A model generated the notes under the pieces. The model saw nothing but the letters and a program-made list of their open reading frames with translations, had not been told where the DNA came from and did not search any database. Positions 43,460 through 52,805 of a stretch of 64,000 nucleotides of DNA are shown piece after piece. The position numbers and the translations under genes were made by a program. Within the stretch, counting starts at the first letter, position 1, and every line of letters begins with the position of its first letter. This DNA comes from Symbiodinium natans (Eukaryota > Sar > Dinophyceae > Suessiales > Symbiodiniaceae): positions 151,001-215,000 of the forward strand of contig CAJNDS010000021.1 of assembly GCA_905221605.1 (NCBI GenBank). The letters run 5' to 3'.

Positions 43460-43639
43460 AGACTTCCTAAACCCCAAAACCACGACAACCCCCAAAAGAG
43501 AGCATCGGCATTCCCCTTGTAATGCCTGCAATCCGCTTCCTTGGGAATAATGATGATGTAGTGGCCCTGAACCCTAGTGTAGGAACAGTCATAAGCTTCG
43601 GCAAACGCTTCGGCAGGTGAGGCATGCGCTGTCGATGGT

Positions 43640-44036
43640 CAAGAATTGTCTGAGCCAGTTGCCGCAGCAGTAGCAGCAGTAGTAGTGGAAATGGCAGCCT
43701 CAAGGCGTACAGTCAAACTTTTACACAGTAGCATACAACTTTTCCCAGCTTCTCGGGTCGCTGTCCAGTCTGCGAAGTGCAGCCGAAATCCCGAGATGTC
43801 GCGACGTGTTTCAGGGCATTTTTCAACGATCCTGAGTCTTCTTGGGCCTGTGTCTCCACAGTTTACATCAGGATCATGAAGCTGCCCCGACGGTGGCAGT
43901 GCGCGGGCCGATCCCCACATGCCATCAACATCCAAAAGTGCCTGGCTTCATGAACAAAGCATCTTCCATACTCTCAAGGCCTATACGGAACTTCATATGT
44001 GCAGAGGAACGCTCCCCCAAATGCAAGCCTTGAGTG
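43640..44036 (+). CDS. Weak exon-like ORFs
   Basis: Two overlapping + frames (43646-43879 and 43842-44033). The first is Ala/Val/Ser-rich; the second ends KVPGFMNKASSILSRPIRNF. No family, no firm junctions. Confidence 0.25.
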
Positions 44037-44360
44037 CATGTACTTGAGAAATCACTTGTACTCACCTGCCCGATGTATATTGTTGGGCTTACTACTTCGA
44101 GAATAGGCCTGGCAGGTCAAGCCCTAGCTCCTCAAATGTCGGACCTATGAACGCCCCGCGCCTGCATGTCTGCATGCTTCCTCTTGCCTTCTTCCACAGA
44201 CCCTGACTGCCAAGGTCAGACAGGATCAGATAAGCCAAGATTTGCCCAACCATTTTCCGCCCATAGTTTGGACCGTGCTCTGTCCTTTCGATTTGCAGAC
44301 CGGAGCAGCCAACAAGGGATTCACCCGCGACTGTGGCAGCCTCTCGGTCTACCCTTCCTT

Positions 44361-45975
44361 TATGATGCACCGCCGCGGCTCCTAGGTCGTGTAGGTCGCA
44401 AGACCGGTGGATTGGATCTTTCTTTCCCAGTTGCGTAGAGATCCTGGAGACTCAGCGGGGCCTGCACAAGCAGATGTGGAAAATGCTCAAGAGCAGAAGG
44501 TAGAGCATATCCTGCGCAGGTACCACTCAGTCCTCATCAGAAAGTGTGCGGCCACTAGAAAACATGATGCACCGCCGCAGCTCCTGGGTCGGGTAGGTCG
44601 CAAGATGGTGGATTTGATCTTTCTTTCCCAGTTGCGTGCAGATCCTTGTGAGACTCAGCGCGGGGCCTGCACAAGCAGATGTGAAAAATGCTCAACAGCA
44701 GAATAAGGTAGAGTATATCCTGCGCAGGTACCCACAGTCCTCATCAGAAAGTGTGCGGCCACTAGAAAACATGATGCACCGCCGCAGCTCCTAGGTCGTG
44801 TAGGTCGCAAGATGGTGGATTTGATCTTTCTTTCCCAGTTGGTGCAGATCCTTGTGAGACTCAGCGGGGCCTGCACAAGCAGATGTGAAAAATGCTCAAC
44901 AGCAGAATAAGGTAGAGTATATCCTGCGCAGGTACCCACAGTCCTCATCAGAAAGTGTGCGGCCACTAGAAAACATGATGCACCGCCGCAGCTCCTAGGT
45001 CGTGTAGGTCGCAAGACCGGTGGATTGGATCTTTCTTTCCCAGTTGCGTAGAGATCCTGGAGACTCAGCGGGGCCTGCACAAGCAGATGTGGAAAATGCT
45101 CAAGAGCAGAAGGTAGAGCATATCCTGCGCAGGTACCACTCAGTCCTCATCAGAAAGTGTGCGGCCACTAGAAAACATGATGCACCGCCGCAGCTCCTGG
45201 GTCGGGTAGGTCGCAAGATGGTGGATTTGATCTTTCTTTCCCAGTTGCGTGCAGATCCTTGTGAGACTCAGCGGGGCCTGCACAAGCAGATGTGAAAAAT
45301 GCTCAACAGCAGAATAAGGTAGAGTAGATCCTGCGCAGGTACCCACAGTCCTCATCAGAAAGTGTGCGGCCACTAGAAAACATGATGCACCGCCGCAGCT
45401 CCTAGGTCGTGTAGGTCGCAAGACCGGTGGATTGGATCTTTCTTTCCCAGTTGCGTAGAGATCCTGGAGACTCAGCGGGGCCTGCACAAGCAGATGTGGA
45501 AAATGCTCAAGAGCAGAAGGTAGAGCATATCCTGCGCAGGTACCCCACAGTCCTCATCTGAAGGTGTGCGGCCACTAGAAAACATGCCGTGTAGGTCGCA
45601 AGATGTTACTGTTATTTTGGCTTTTTATCAGTTGCATACAGATCGCCCCGCTGCACAAGCAGACGTGGAATGCTCAAGAGCTTAAGGTCGAGGATATCCT
45701 GCGCAGGTACCACTCAGACCTCATCAGAAAGTGTGCGGCCACTAGAAAACATGATGCACCGCGCCGCAGCTCCTAGGTCATGTAGGTCGCAAGATGGTGG
45801 ATTGGATCTTTCTTTCCCAGTTGCGTGACTCAGCGGGGCCTTCACAAGCAGATGTGGAATGCTCAAGAACAGAAGGTATAGAGTATGTCCTGCACAGGTA
45901 CCACTCAGTCGTCATTAGAAAGTGTCCGGCCACGAAAACACGCGCAGCTCCTGGGTCGTTTAGGTCCTCGTCTGC
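44361..45975. repeat. Tandem satellite, unit about 204 bp, higher-order structure
   Basis: The word GATGCACCGCCGC recurs at 44364, 44566, 44773, 44977, 45179, 45384 and 45753, with truncated units at about 45585 and 45936. Spacing is 202-207 bp. The units at 44364, 44977 and 45384 form one type (GACCGGTGGATTGGATC); those at 44566 and 45179 another (GATGGTGGATTTGATC); 44773 is a third, giving an A-B-C-A-B-A order. Each unit holds the palindrome CCTGCGCAGG. Confidence 0.95.
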
Positions 45976-46081
45976 TAAGCATGAAGATAGCCCCCTTCCG
46001 TAGAGTTGTAGCACAGCGCCTGCCCGCATGACCTCCTTCCTCAGATGGTGATGATGCCTGGAGCTTGCAAGCCATCAACTG

Positions 46082-46768
46082 ATGCTTCAGATGCCGGCAG
46101 CTTCGCTTGCCACGGAGCAAAGCCGATCCAATTTGCAGCCTGAGCCAGTCGAGCTACATGCGTTTCATGCGAACCTTCTGCGGGGCTTTTGCAATGACAG
46201 TGGTGTTCCAGAAGTTGACGTCCCTTGTCTGAATGAGCCTGCCGAGAAGCTTACAGCTTCAGAGCTGTGCGAAGTGAAGCGGGAGCGCGATCAAGCTTGG
46301 AAAAGGGCGCAGTCCCTCGAGCACAGCCTAGAGATAGAGCGCCACACGTCCCGGGCTGTGGCCACAGAAGCGGTTGAGGCACAGGAGATTTGGGAAGCCC
46401 GTGTCGCTGAGTTGATGAGTGAACTGGCAGAATCTTCTCGATTGCACCACAAATACCACAACTTTGTGGGGGAGCATCAGGAGCACAGACACGCGCCTTG
46501 CATTCACGAGAAGATGCTGCTGGCCGTCTGTCAAGGTGAGGAACTCAAGCGAAGGTCACCACCACACTGCCCTTACCGCTCACCCAGTTCCGAGTGCCTG
46601 CAGACGCGCTCCTTCGTCTCACAAGGAACTATTCAGGGAGCGCCCTGCCATACACGGGAGAATGCAGAGGTGCTGGAACGGCTTCTGCACATCACGGAGG
46701 AACTGCAAGGGGAGAGCGCTGAGAAGGAAGCGTCCGCCCTGCAGGCGAGGGTTGGAGATGCTTGCAGC
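46082..46768 (+). CDS. Coiled-coil gene, exon 1 of the visible part
   Basis: 229 codons, entered after CTTCAG (46090) or from an ATG at 46092; the upstream bases are satellite. Heptad-type helices include KLTASELCEVKRERDQAWKR, then AQSLEHSLEIERHTSRAVAT, and later NAEVLERLLHITEELQGESA. Ends at AGC|GTGAGT (46769), phase 0. A cytoskeletal or scaffold role is likely from the fold alone. No named family. Confidence 0.6.
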
Positions 46769-46913
46769 GTGAGTGGGGGTTCTGTAGAGCCATAGACTTC
46801 CCAGAAGGTCATTCACACGGGTATGTCCCCCCAATAGGGATACCCTCAATATAGTCCTAATTACCCCAAAAGGGTACACCCATTTCCGGAAACTTCCACA
46901 TGAACGTTGCCAG
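46769..46913 (+). mobile_element. 145-nt intron carrying a family A element
   Basis: A GTGAGT donor and TTGCCAG acceptor bound an intron that contains a divergent family A copy (about 46817-46901), ending with the family words GGGTACACCC and TTTCCGGAAAC. Both junctions are phase 0. Confidence 0.65.
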
Positions 46914-47015
46914 GCCCAGGAGACCCTTGCAAGCCTGCGCCAAGAGTTGGCAGCGTCGCAGAAGCAGAGCTCGCGGTGCCAAGAAGAGCAGCGCCATGCG
47001 GAGTCGACACTTGGC
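46914..47015 (+). CDS. Coiled-coil gene, exon 2
   Basis: Continues in frame: AQETLASLRQELAASQKQSS and then RCQEEQRHAESTL. Ends before a TGA, most likely at a GC donor (TTG|GCTGAG), right at the left edge of a family B element. Confidence 0.6.
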
Positions 47016-47118
47016 TGAGATGTTCCCCCTGATACTAACGGTCCTGAATAAGGATGATCATCGGGGGTTCTATAATCCCAAGAAAGGACTCTGATTAGTA
47101 TAAGGGGGAACATCCCAA
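47015..47118. mobile_element. Inverted-repeat element, family B, copy 3
   Basis: CTGAGATGTTCCCCCTGATA pairs with AGTATAAGGGGGAACATCCC. It lies in the intron after exon 2. Confidence 0.75.
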
Positions 47119-47119
47119 C

Positions 47120-47724
47120 ATCACGCGAGAGTGGACTTTTGAGGGCGTTGATCTAAAACCTAAAGTATCGTAAGTTGAATCCAAAGGTCCGTATCTGGAA
47201 TGCCTAGTTATATTTGTAGAAGACAAATCTGGGTAGCTCTGAGATGCAATCTGTGGGGAAATGGGAGTGCGTTCTGCGCCCCGTCGAACATGGCAAAGCA
47301 ACGTGTAGTTCACGAACTCCTGGAAAAGCTGGGCGCGAAAATCGCATGAAAGCGGCGCGAGAATGGCGGGAAAGTGCGTGGCGGGTAAGCTCGTGATAGC
47401 CGAGACGAGGCCCATTCCATTCCCAACGCCTCCCCCCCCTCCCCCCCAACCACTGCCACAGCTGCCACCACCCCCCTCGTCCACTCAACTGGCCTCAAAG
47501 CAACTGTACACTGTACACCATTTCGGGCCATTCGTTCTGCAGTAATATGCAGCCAATGCAGCATATCATTCTTGTATGAGGCACACATGAGGCAACTGCG
47601 GAAAAGATCCCTGAAAGCGGCCTTGCTCAGATGAAAGCAGCTTAGATCAACTCCCCGGAGCATATAAAGCTGTGAGTCCAAATCCAAGGAAGGTCCGTGG
47701 CCTGCGGCAGGAGCCAAGAAACTT
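47120..47724. other. Intron sequence
   Basis: No frame joins the coiled-coil exons here; a missing small exon is possible because exon 2 appears to end in phase 1 while exon 3 begins in phase 0. Confidence 0.4.
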
Positions 47725-47725
47725 C

Positions 47726-47779
47726 GGTTTAGGGTTTGGGGTTTGGGGTTTGGGGTTTAGGGTTTAGGTTTAGGGTTTC
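47726..47779 (+). repeat. Telomere-like TTTAGGG tract in an intron
   Basis: Seven units; ends 17 bp before the exon 3 acceptor. Confidence 0.9.
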
Positions 47780-47796
47780 TTCTTCTTGATGTTAAG

Positions 47797-47892
47797 CACC
47801 CCACGTTGCCACTTGAGGAGCTACATGCCATGCAGGCACGTTGTGAACAGATGGAGTCCCAGCACGCAGTCCTCCTCTGTCGACTGCAAGAG
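47797..47892 (+). CDS. Coiled-coil gene, exon 3
   Basis: 32 codons, phase 0 at both ends, between GTTAAG and GAG|GTTGGC. Reads PLEELHAMQARCEQMESQHA and then VLLCRLQE. Confidence 0.6.
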
Positions 47893-48109
47893 GTTGGCTT
47901 TTGGGGGGGCCTTGTGCGGGGGCAATTCGTCTCTGGCTCTGGGAGGGTGGGATTGTGGGCCTAATCAGGGTACCCTAACGAGGCCCCGGCTGCACTTGGC
48001 TTTCAGAAGAGCCCACTCAGCCGTCTAATCTAACAACTGGCAACGTTGCGGCTTCTGCTCAGAAGTTCGAGGGCCTCCATGTTGATCATGTGATGTAGTT
48101 CCATGTCAG

Positions 48110-49132
48110 CTTGATCCGAAGGACACCGCGGCAAGGACGGAACTGCTCTACGAGGTTCAGCGGCAGCTGTCGGAGGCCAAGGAGCAGCTCGCGGAGAGCA
48201 GATGCGCGAGCTTGGCGATCCAAGCGGAGCGGGCGGAAATGCTGCAGCAGAATGCCCAGGGAAGCGAGGCCTGTGCAGAGCTAGAGTTGCGCCTGGAGCT
48301 CCAGCATCGACAGTCCCTGCAATTGCGGGCCGAGTTAGAAGCCGAACGAGCAGAACGGCACTGGCAAGGTTCCTACCCGTTGCAGCTCCATTCAAGAGAC
48401 AGCATTGGGATGAACTCACAGGTGCACCCAACCCGAGATTTGGGGGACGTGGGGCTTGCCGTTCCGGGGTTTGGTACTTCCAAGGGGTCCAAGATCAAGC
48501 AGGCCTTGATCGGTGAGGCGAGCTCTGAGCCTGGATGTGACATGCGATATCCGGCTGCAAGCTGCTCGGTGAATGTGGTGAATGCCGTGACCTCCGCACA
48601 GCCATATTCAGCTGCAGAAGAGATTGTCGAGACAATCCCCCTTCTTCCACCTCCAAAGGTCATCAGTGTGGCTGGTGATGCTGAGGACTCAAGTTTGAAT
48701 ATGTCACGGCACTCTGGTTCTCCAATTGCTTCAGGAAGCACAAGCATAGCACCCAAGCAAGCAGGGGCTCTGCACGACCAGAGCATGAAGACTCGAGTAC
48801 ACTATTTGGATGCAAGCCTGGATATGCAGGCGGAGCGAGAGCAGATGGGACCGGTGCACGATAGAGCTCATGACGAGCACTACATGTACAGCGTTGCGAA
48901 TGTTTCACGCAGTGATATTGTACAGCGTGAGCCGCTTGTATGTCCTCGTGTTTTGCCTGTCCCTAGCACTGCTGACTGTGGCCCACAAGGCCAGGTAGTG
49001 ATGCGTGCGTTGCCGCTGCGGACTACCAGTCATGCTAATGCCCTGCAAAAAGATTGCGACATATCGTGGCTCTTGCAAGTTCCGTTGCTTCAAGTTTCTT
49101 TGCATGGTTTCGACAATGCGTCCTACTCATGA
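48110..49132 (+). CDS. Coiled-coil gene, exon 4
   Basis: Opens after ATGTCAG (48109) in phase 0 and stays open to TGA at 49130. First a coiled coil: DPKDTAARTELLYEVQRQLS, then EAKEQLAESRCASLAIQAER, and ELRLELQHRQSLQLRAELEA. Then about 230 residues of low-complexity Ser/Pro/Ala-rich sequence without heptads, likely disordered. Confidence 0.65.
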   Translation, partial: LDPKDTAARTELLYEVQRQLSEAKEQLAESRCASLAIQAERAEMLQQNAQGSEACAELELRLELQHRQSLQLRAELEAERAERHWQGSYPLQLHSRDSIGMNSQVHPTRDLGDVGLAVPGFGTSKGSKIKQALIGEASSEPGCDMRYPAASCSVNVVNAVTSAQPYSAAEEIVETIPLLPPPKVISVAGDAEDSSLNMSRHSGSPIASGSTSIAPKQAGALHDQSMKTRVHYLDASLDMQAEREQMGPVHDRAHDEHYMYSVANVSRSDIVQREPLVCPRVLPVPSTADCGPQGQVVMRALPLRTTSHANALQKDCDISWLLQVPLLQVSLHGFDNASYS

Positions 49133-49153
49133 GGCTTACATCCTGTTACGGGT

Positions 49154-49363
49154 TTGACACCCGCACTCCACATCTCACAAGATCCCACAATAAATGCTAC
49201 TACACAAGTTCCAATGGCATTGTTGCAGGTTCAGTCATTTGTCTCCAATCCATCGTCTGAACGTAACATCTCGATTGCAGATGGGTTGCTGAGCATAGAA
49301 CGATATCCTTGCAATGAGACGCGAGTCATCACGCGCCCTTGGCATCTTCGCTTTCTGCCATGA
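49154..49363 (+). CDS. Possible continuation of the coiled-coil gene
   Basis: The same reading frame as exon 4 resumes 22 bp after its TGA: TPALHISQDPTINATTQVPM, then ALLQVQSFVSNPSSERNISI, ending at TGA 49361. Either a spliced continuation, a recent nonsense change, or coincidence. Confidence 0.35.
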   Translation: MTPALHISQDPTINATTQVPMALLQVQSFVSNPSSERNISIADGLLSIERYPCNETRVITRPWHLRFLP

Positions 49364-49699
49364 CTTCCACCACGGGCCGCCCACAGCGCAAGAGACAGGC
49401 GCCCCGAACCGGTGAGTGCAAGATCGCGGGTCTATATTAGGTCATTAGGTAGATCCAGTCATTCTTGCCTGACAAGGTTTATTAAAAGTGCGCAGTGCCA
49501 GGTTGTGACGCTCCAACAAAGAAGAGCCATCAGTTCGGAAATATCCTCCCCTTAGGCGTAGCCTTGTGGCAGCAACATGCCTTCGCTGCCAAGCATGAAG
49601 CGCTGACACGCGCATGTCGTACATGCAGGGTTCACATGGAACTTGGACCTAGCTTCAACAGCGTCTCTCAAAGTTGGTGCCCATGTTTGCATCAGTACT

Positions 49700-49850
49700 T
49701 CATGGGTTCCCCTAGTTCATTATCCCCAGATAGCCTTCATTATGGGGGGGAACCTAGGGGGGGTAGTAGAGAGGGGGGTAGTGCCCCTAATTAAACCCTG
49801 AACCCTAAACCCTGAACCCTAAACCCCGAACCCTATAAGGGAACCCATGA
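49700..49850. mobile_element. Inverted-repeat element, family C, copy 2, with 5-bp target duplication
   Basis: TCATGGGTTCCC at the left pairs with GGGAACCCATGA at the right. GTACT occurs directly on both sides (49695-49699 and 49851-49855). The interior includes AACCTAGGGGGGGTAG and a short telomere-like CCCTGAACCCTAAA array (49794-49838). Confidence 0.8.
49794..49838 (-). repeat. Telomere-like array inside an inverted-repeat element
   Basis: Six CCCTGAA/CCCTAAA units lie within the family C element. Confidence 0.9.
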
Positions 49851-49993
49851 GTACTGTAGTATCCCACTCCTCTGCCGAAATGGGCACCAGGCCGCGACAG
49901 ATGTGGGGGGCGACCCGCTGTCATCCACGCATGTGGCGCGAGTCTTGGGAAGTTTTGTCGCGAGTTCTTGCCTAAGAGTTTCTCACAACGTTC

Positions 49994-50038
49994 CGGGTTT
50001 AGGGTTTAGGGTAGTCTAGGATTTAGGGTTTAGGGTTC
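49994..50038 (+). repeat. Telomere-like TTTAGGG tract
   Basis: Five units with one degenerate piece. Confidence 0.9.
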
Positions 50039-50140
50039 CAGTGGTACCCTTTACCCTCTTTTTGGGCTATGGGTTCCCTTATAAAATAGCCAACCCAAAA
50101 GAGGGTGCCCTTATTGCAATATGGTTACTGGGCTACTATG
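50039..50140. mobile_element. Inverted-repeat element, own family
   Basis: CCCTTTACCCTCTTTTTGGG pairs imperfectly with ACCCAAAAGAGGGTGCCCTT; the ends CAGT and ACTG also match. A direct duplication of about 37 bp (49961-49998 and 50139-50176) flanks the tract-plus-element unit. Confidence 0.55.
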
Positions 50141-50304
50141 AGTTCTGGCCCAAGGGTTTCTCACAACGTTCCGGGTCTTGCTGTGCTTCGATTTTTGGGT
50201 ACCATGGGATTAGCTACGATTCGCGAGCACGCAACTTGTTGGTCACCATAGCTCTACCGTGGTTGCTGGAATTGTCAGGGAGCGGAAGAAGTTGATGAAG
50301 ATTA

Positions 50305-50450
50305 CGGCATCGTTGATGGCATGGCTGCCAAACTGCATATGCAGGACTTTACTGCAAGAAGTCTGAGAGCAAAGCTCACAAACCATGTTGGTCAGCTTTG
50401 GACAGGACTTGATGGATCGCCATGCGCAGTCGCCCGCCCGGCTTCAGGGT
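50305..50450 (+). CDS. Exon-like island
   Basis: The + frame reads GMAAKLHMQDFTARSLRAKL and then TNHVGQLWTGLDGSPCAVAR. Unrecognised; could belong to the channel pieces downstream. Confidence 0.35.
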
Positions 50451-50571
50451 GCTGTGCAAAAGCAACACAAAAGGGTCTCGGCTTTGAAGGACCCCTTCCC
50501 GCCCACTGCCCACCCCCCCCCCCCATGCCCACTCTCGTTAATATAGGGGAGTTGTGGGGTACCAGATTCTT

Positions 50572-50709
50572 TGTTGGTACTCAGGCGTGCCTTGATGAAG
50601 CAGCCTTCCTCTCAGACTCGCATGCAGCTGTTCTTTATTCTTGCGTTGGCTTGAAGGTAGTATCGGTGCCAGTATTGCTGTTCCTTCGTTCCCTGCTCCT
50701 AGCCAACAG
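50572..50709 (+). CDS. Exon-like island ending at GTAAGT
   Basis: Reads GTQACLDEAAFLSDSHAAVL and then YSCVGLKVVSVPVLLFLRSL LLAN, ending at a consensus GTAAGT donor (50710). Contains one hydrophobic helix. Unassigned. Confidence 0.4.
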
Positions 50710-50829
50710 TAAGTTCCACGTGGCGCCGGACTTGTGCTGTCTGTTTGCCAGCTATTTGCGCTCGCTATGCCCCTGAGGTCCAAGCGAGTGCAGCGCAAGA
50801 TCTCACAGTCGGACCCTCTGACATAATGA

Positions 50830-50885
50830 TAAATGAATATAAATATAAATATACATATAAATACAAATATATATATATATATATG
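50830..50885. repeat. TA-rich microsatellite
   Basis: ATAAATATAAATATACATATAAATA then (TA)n. Confidence 0.9.
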
Positions 50886-51061
50886 TACACACAGAAAGAG
50901 ACACATAAGTGTATGTTGTATTTGTACAGTTCGGATTGTAGGCTTTCCGAAAAAAAACACCCTTCGCAAAGGGCTGGGGAGGGAAGGGGGTGGCCCGGTT
51001 GCTATCAGAGCCGCCGCCAAGGTTCCGCGTTGCCATGCAAGAAATCACAGGCGTGTGGATT

Positions 51062-51100
51062 GGGATTTAGGGGTTTGGGGGTTTAGGGTTTAAAGTTTAG
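51062..51100 (+). repeat. Telomere-like TTTAGGG tract
   Basis: Degenerate, forward orientation; 36 bp before an opposite-orientation tract. Confidence 0.85.
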
Positions 51101-51135
51101 CGGTGCTTGTGCAGATGGAATCAGCTTGACAGAGT

Positions 51136-51214
51136 CTAAACCCTAAACCCTAAGCCCTAAACCCTAAACCCTAAACCCTAAACCCTAAACCCTAAACCCT
51201 AAACCCTAAACCCG
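51136..51214 (-). repeat. Telomere-like CCCTAAA tract
   Basis: Eleven near-perfect units ending 4 bp before a channel exon. Confidence 0.95.
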
Positions 51215-51218
51215 AAAG

Positions 51219-51423
51219 CGAGCTTTCGGAAAGAAACCGCCTTCTTCGACATCATGATTGCTGTGCTCGTTCTTGCGGACACAGCGTCTTTCTCAGAGTT
51301 TGCAGAGGAGTCATGCTGCAAACGCTCACCACCAGCACCACCACCAGACTTGTGCAAGGCCTGTCTGATCATCCAGCAAGAGTGGCAGTCCGAGGCATCG
51401 GAGATTAGCAGTCATGACGTGTG
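51219..51423 (+). CDS. Second voltage-gated channel: S1 exon
   Basis: The frame begins right after the CCCTAAA tract: SFRKETAFFDIMIAVLVLAD TASFSEF, then an acidic/Cys/Pro stretch to TGA. FFDIMI-VLVLAD is the S1 pattern of four-domain Ca2+/Na+-type channels (F-(F)-(I/D)-x-I-x-x-L-(I/V)-L-A-N). The true donor is probably before the Pro-rich part. Confidence 0.5.
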
Positions 51424-51551
51424 ATGATGCCGGGTGCGCTGCTAACTTCTTCCGGTAGCCATCCTAGCTTCACAGGACGGGACCCTGGATGATGCTCAGC
51501 TTTGGCTGCACTGAACTCAACAAGAGATCTACAGAGCATGCATGGATGCGA

Positions 51552-51581
51552 TGGGGTTTAGGGGTTTAAGGGTTTAGGGTT
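51552..51581 (+). repeat. Telomere-like TTTAGGG tract
   Basis: Four units with one extra base each in two of them. Confidence 0.85.
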
Positions 51582-51858
51582 GGAAGTTGTGCAGACTTAC
51601 ATGGTATCGACCTGTTAAACGACTGGGGCAAGGCGTGGAACGTCAGCAGCCATCATCACAACCTTCGGAGTGGAATTCCTCGCCGCAAGCCTAGATCTGC
51701 TAAAATCGTTTACTTCCTTGCGTGCGCGGCCAGCTCGGGTCGCCCGAGGCGCGCTGCATTGCTCAGATTGGTCGTGGCTATTCCTGGCCATGGACTTGGG
51801 TCGCACTGGTTGCGCGTGGCGTGCGCGGGCGGAAATACAAGCCCTCGCCTGTGACCAG

Positions 51859-51904
51859 GATGTTGGTGATAGATGGCATCGTTGTGATCGGATCCTTCGT
51901 TGAG
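51859..51904 (+). CDS. Second voltage-gated channel: S3 exon
   Basis: Between GACCAG (51858) and GAG|GTGTCC (51905). Reads MLVIDGIVVIGSFVE, the S3 pattern (x-x-x-D-x-x-V-V-x-x-S). The Asp in the first half of S3 is a conserved gating-charge partner in these channels. A short DWGKAWN segment near 51620-51642 could be the preceding S2-S3 linker. Confidence 0.5.
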
Positions 51905-51952
51905 GTGTCCATATCCCAGAACGTCTCGACACCTTCAGCATGGCTTTGCTAT

Positions 51953-52002
51953 TGCATTATTATTATTAATACTATTATTATTGTTATTATTATTATTGTG
52001 GC
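51953..52002. repeat. ATT microsatellite
   Basis: Imperfect (ATT)n just after the S3 donor. Confidence 0.9.
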
Positions 52003-52011
52003 CGCAGCGTG

Positions 52012-52091
52012 CTTATTGAACAAGCACAACACGGCTGAGGTTCTGGACAGCGTTTGCGCCCAGTTCGTCCCCAGGCCAGCTGCAGCCCGAG
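52012..52091 (+). CDS. Exon-like island between S3 and S4
   Basis: After CCGCAG the frame reads CLLNKHNTAEVLDSVCAQFV PRPAAAR, ending at CGA|GTAAGA. It may be an S3-S4 loop exon, or not part of the channel. Confidence 0.3.
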
Positions 52092-52231
52092 TAAGATCAC
52101 GCTCAAGAAAGCAGTTCATGCCTATGTTTCACTCAAAGGTTGGCCTCAAGTCCCGCAACGCAAGCTTGTCCTTTGCTCTTGCTTGCTGTTCTCATTGTCC
52201 TCCTTACAGTCGTATCTTGTTGTGTTAGCAG

Positions 52232-52375
52232 GTCACTGTGAGCTGGCATCAGTACAATCCAAGCAGCGAGCGGCATTCTGCAGATCTACTTTGGATTCGT
52301 CCTCTTCGAGGATTGCGGCTTCTCCGAGCCATTCGCAACGCTGTGGCCAGGCACTCAGACAAGGATCACGCCGGC
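52232..52375 (+). CDS. Second voltage-gated channel: S4 exon
   Basis: Exactly 48 codons, phase 0, between TTAGCAG and GGC|GTAAGT. Reads VTVSWHQYNPSSERHSADLL and then WIRPLRGLRLLRAIRNAVAR HSDKDHAG. Arg at every third position (R-PLR-GLR-LLR-AIR) is a clear five-charge S4 voltage sensor. It is the best-supported piece of this gene. Confidence 0.65.
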
Positions 52376-52434
52376 GTAAGTTTCATCTGAGCCGGGATGT
52401 GCACACCCGCAGTTCAGAGTCATGGCTACTAGTA

Positions 52435-52550
52435 GCTACTTCTGGCCTCAAGAAATCTGTCATTGTCACATTGTCGTGGCGACAGTCCAGCTGCCTTCGG
52501 CGGTCATCGGCAGCCAGCATAGCCCTCGCTGGCCTTGCCAGGCCCGAACT
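52435..52550 (+). CDS. Second voltage-gated channel: possible S4-S5 linker exon
   Basis: The frame reads ESWLLVATSGLKKSVIVTLS W. The SGL-K-S segment resembles the S4-S5 linker (S-G-L-R-x-L) seen in four-domain channels. It then becomes Ser/Arg-rich and runs into a telomere-like tract. Tentative. Confidence 0.35.
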
Positions 52551-52551
52551 G

Positions 52552-52611
52552 GGTCTAGGGTTTAGGGTTTAAGGTTTAGGGTTTTGGGTTTAGGGTTAAG
52601 GGTTTAGGGTA
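52552..52611 (+). repeat. Telomere-like TTTAGGG tract
   Basis: Eight degenerate units abutting the preceding exon-like ORF. Confidence 0.9.
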
Positions 52612-52805
52612 CAATGGCTACAATCAGTAATTACTCTTGGCCCAGCGGAAGAAGCTTGTTGGTGCCTTGTAGTGCGTGAGCTGCGTTACACCTTGGAAAG
52701 CCTGACGCTTTTCCAAGCGAGGCAAGTCAAGTCAAATATGAGAGATGACGTGGGCTGCATGTGGCCCCCCCGCAACGGGAAATAGAGAGCGGGTCTGGGA
52801 ATTTG

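Noticed and set aside
44361-45975. CRISPR-like array
   Set aside because: Units of about 204 bp are contiguous with no unique spacers, and the genome is eukaryotic: it is a satellite.
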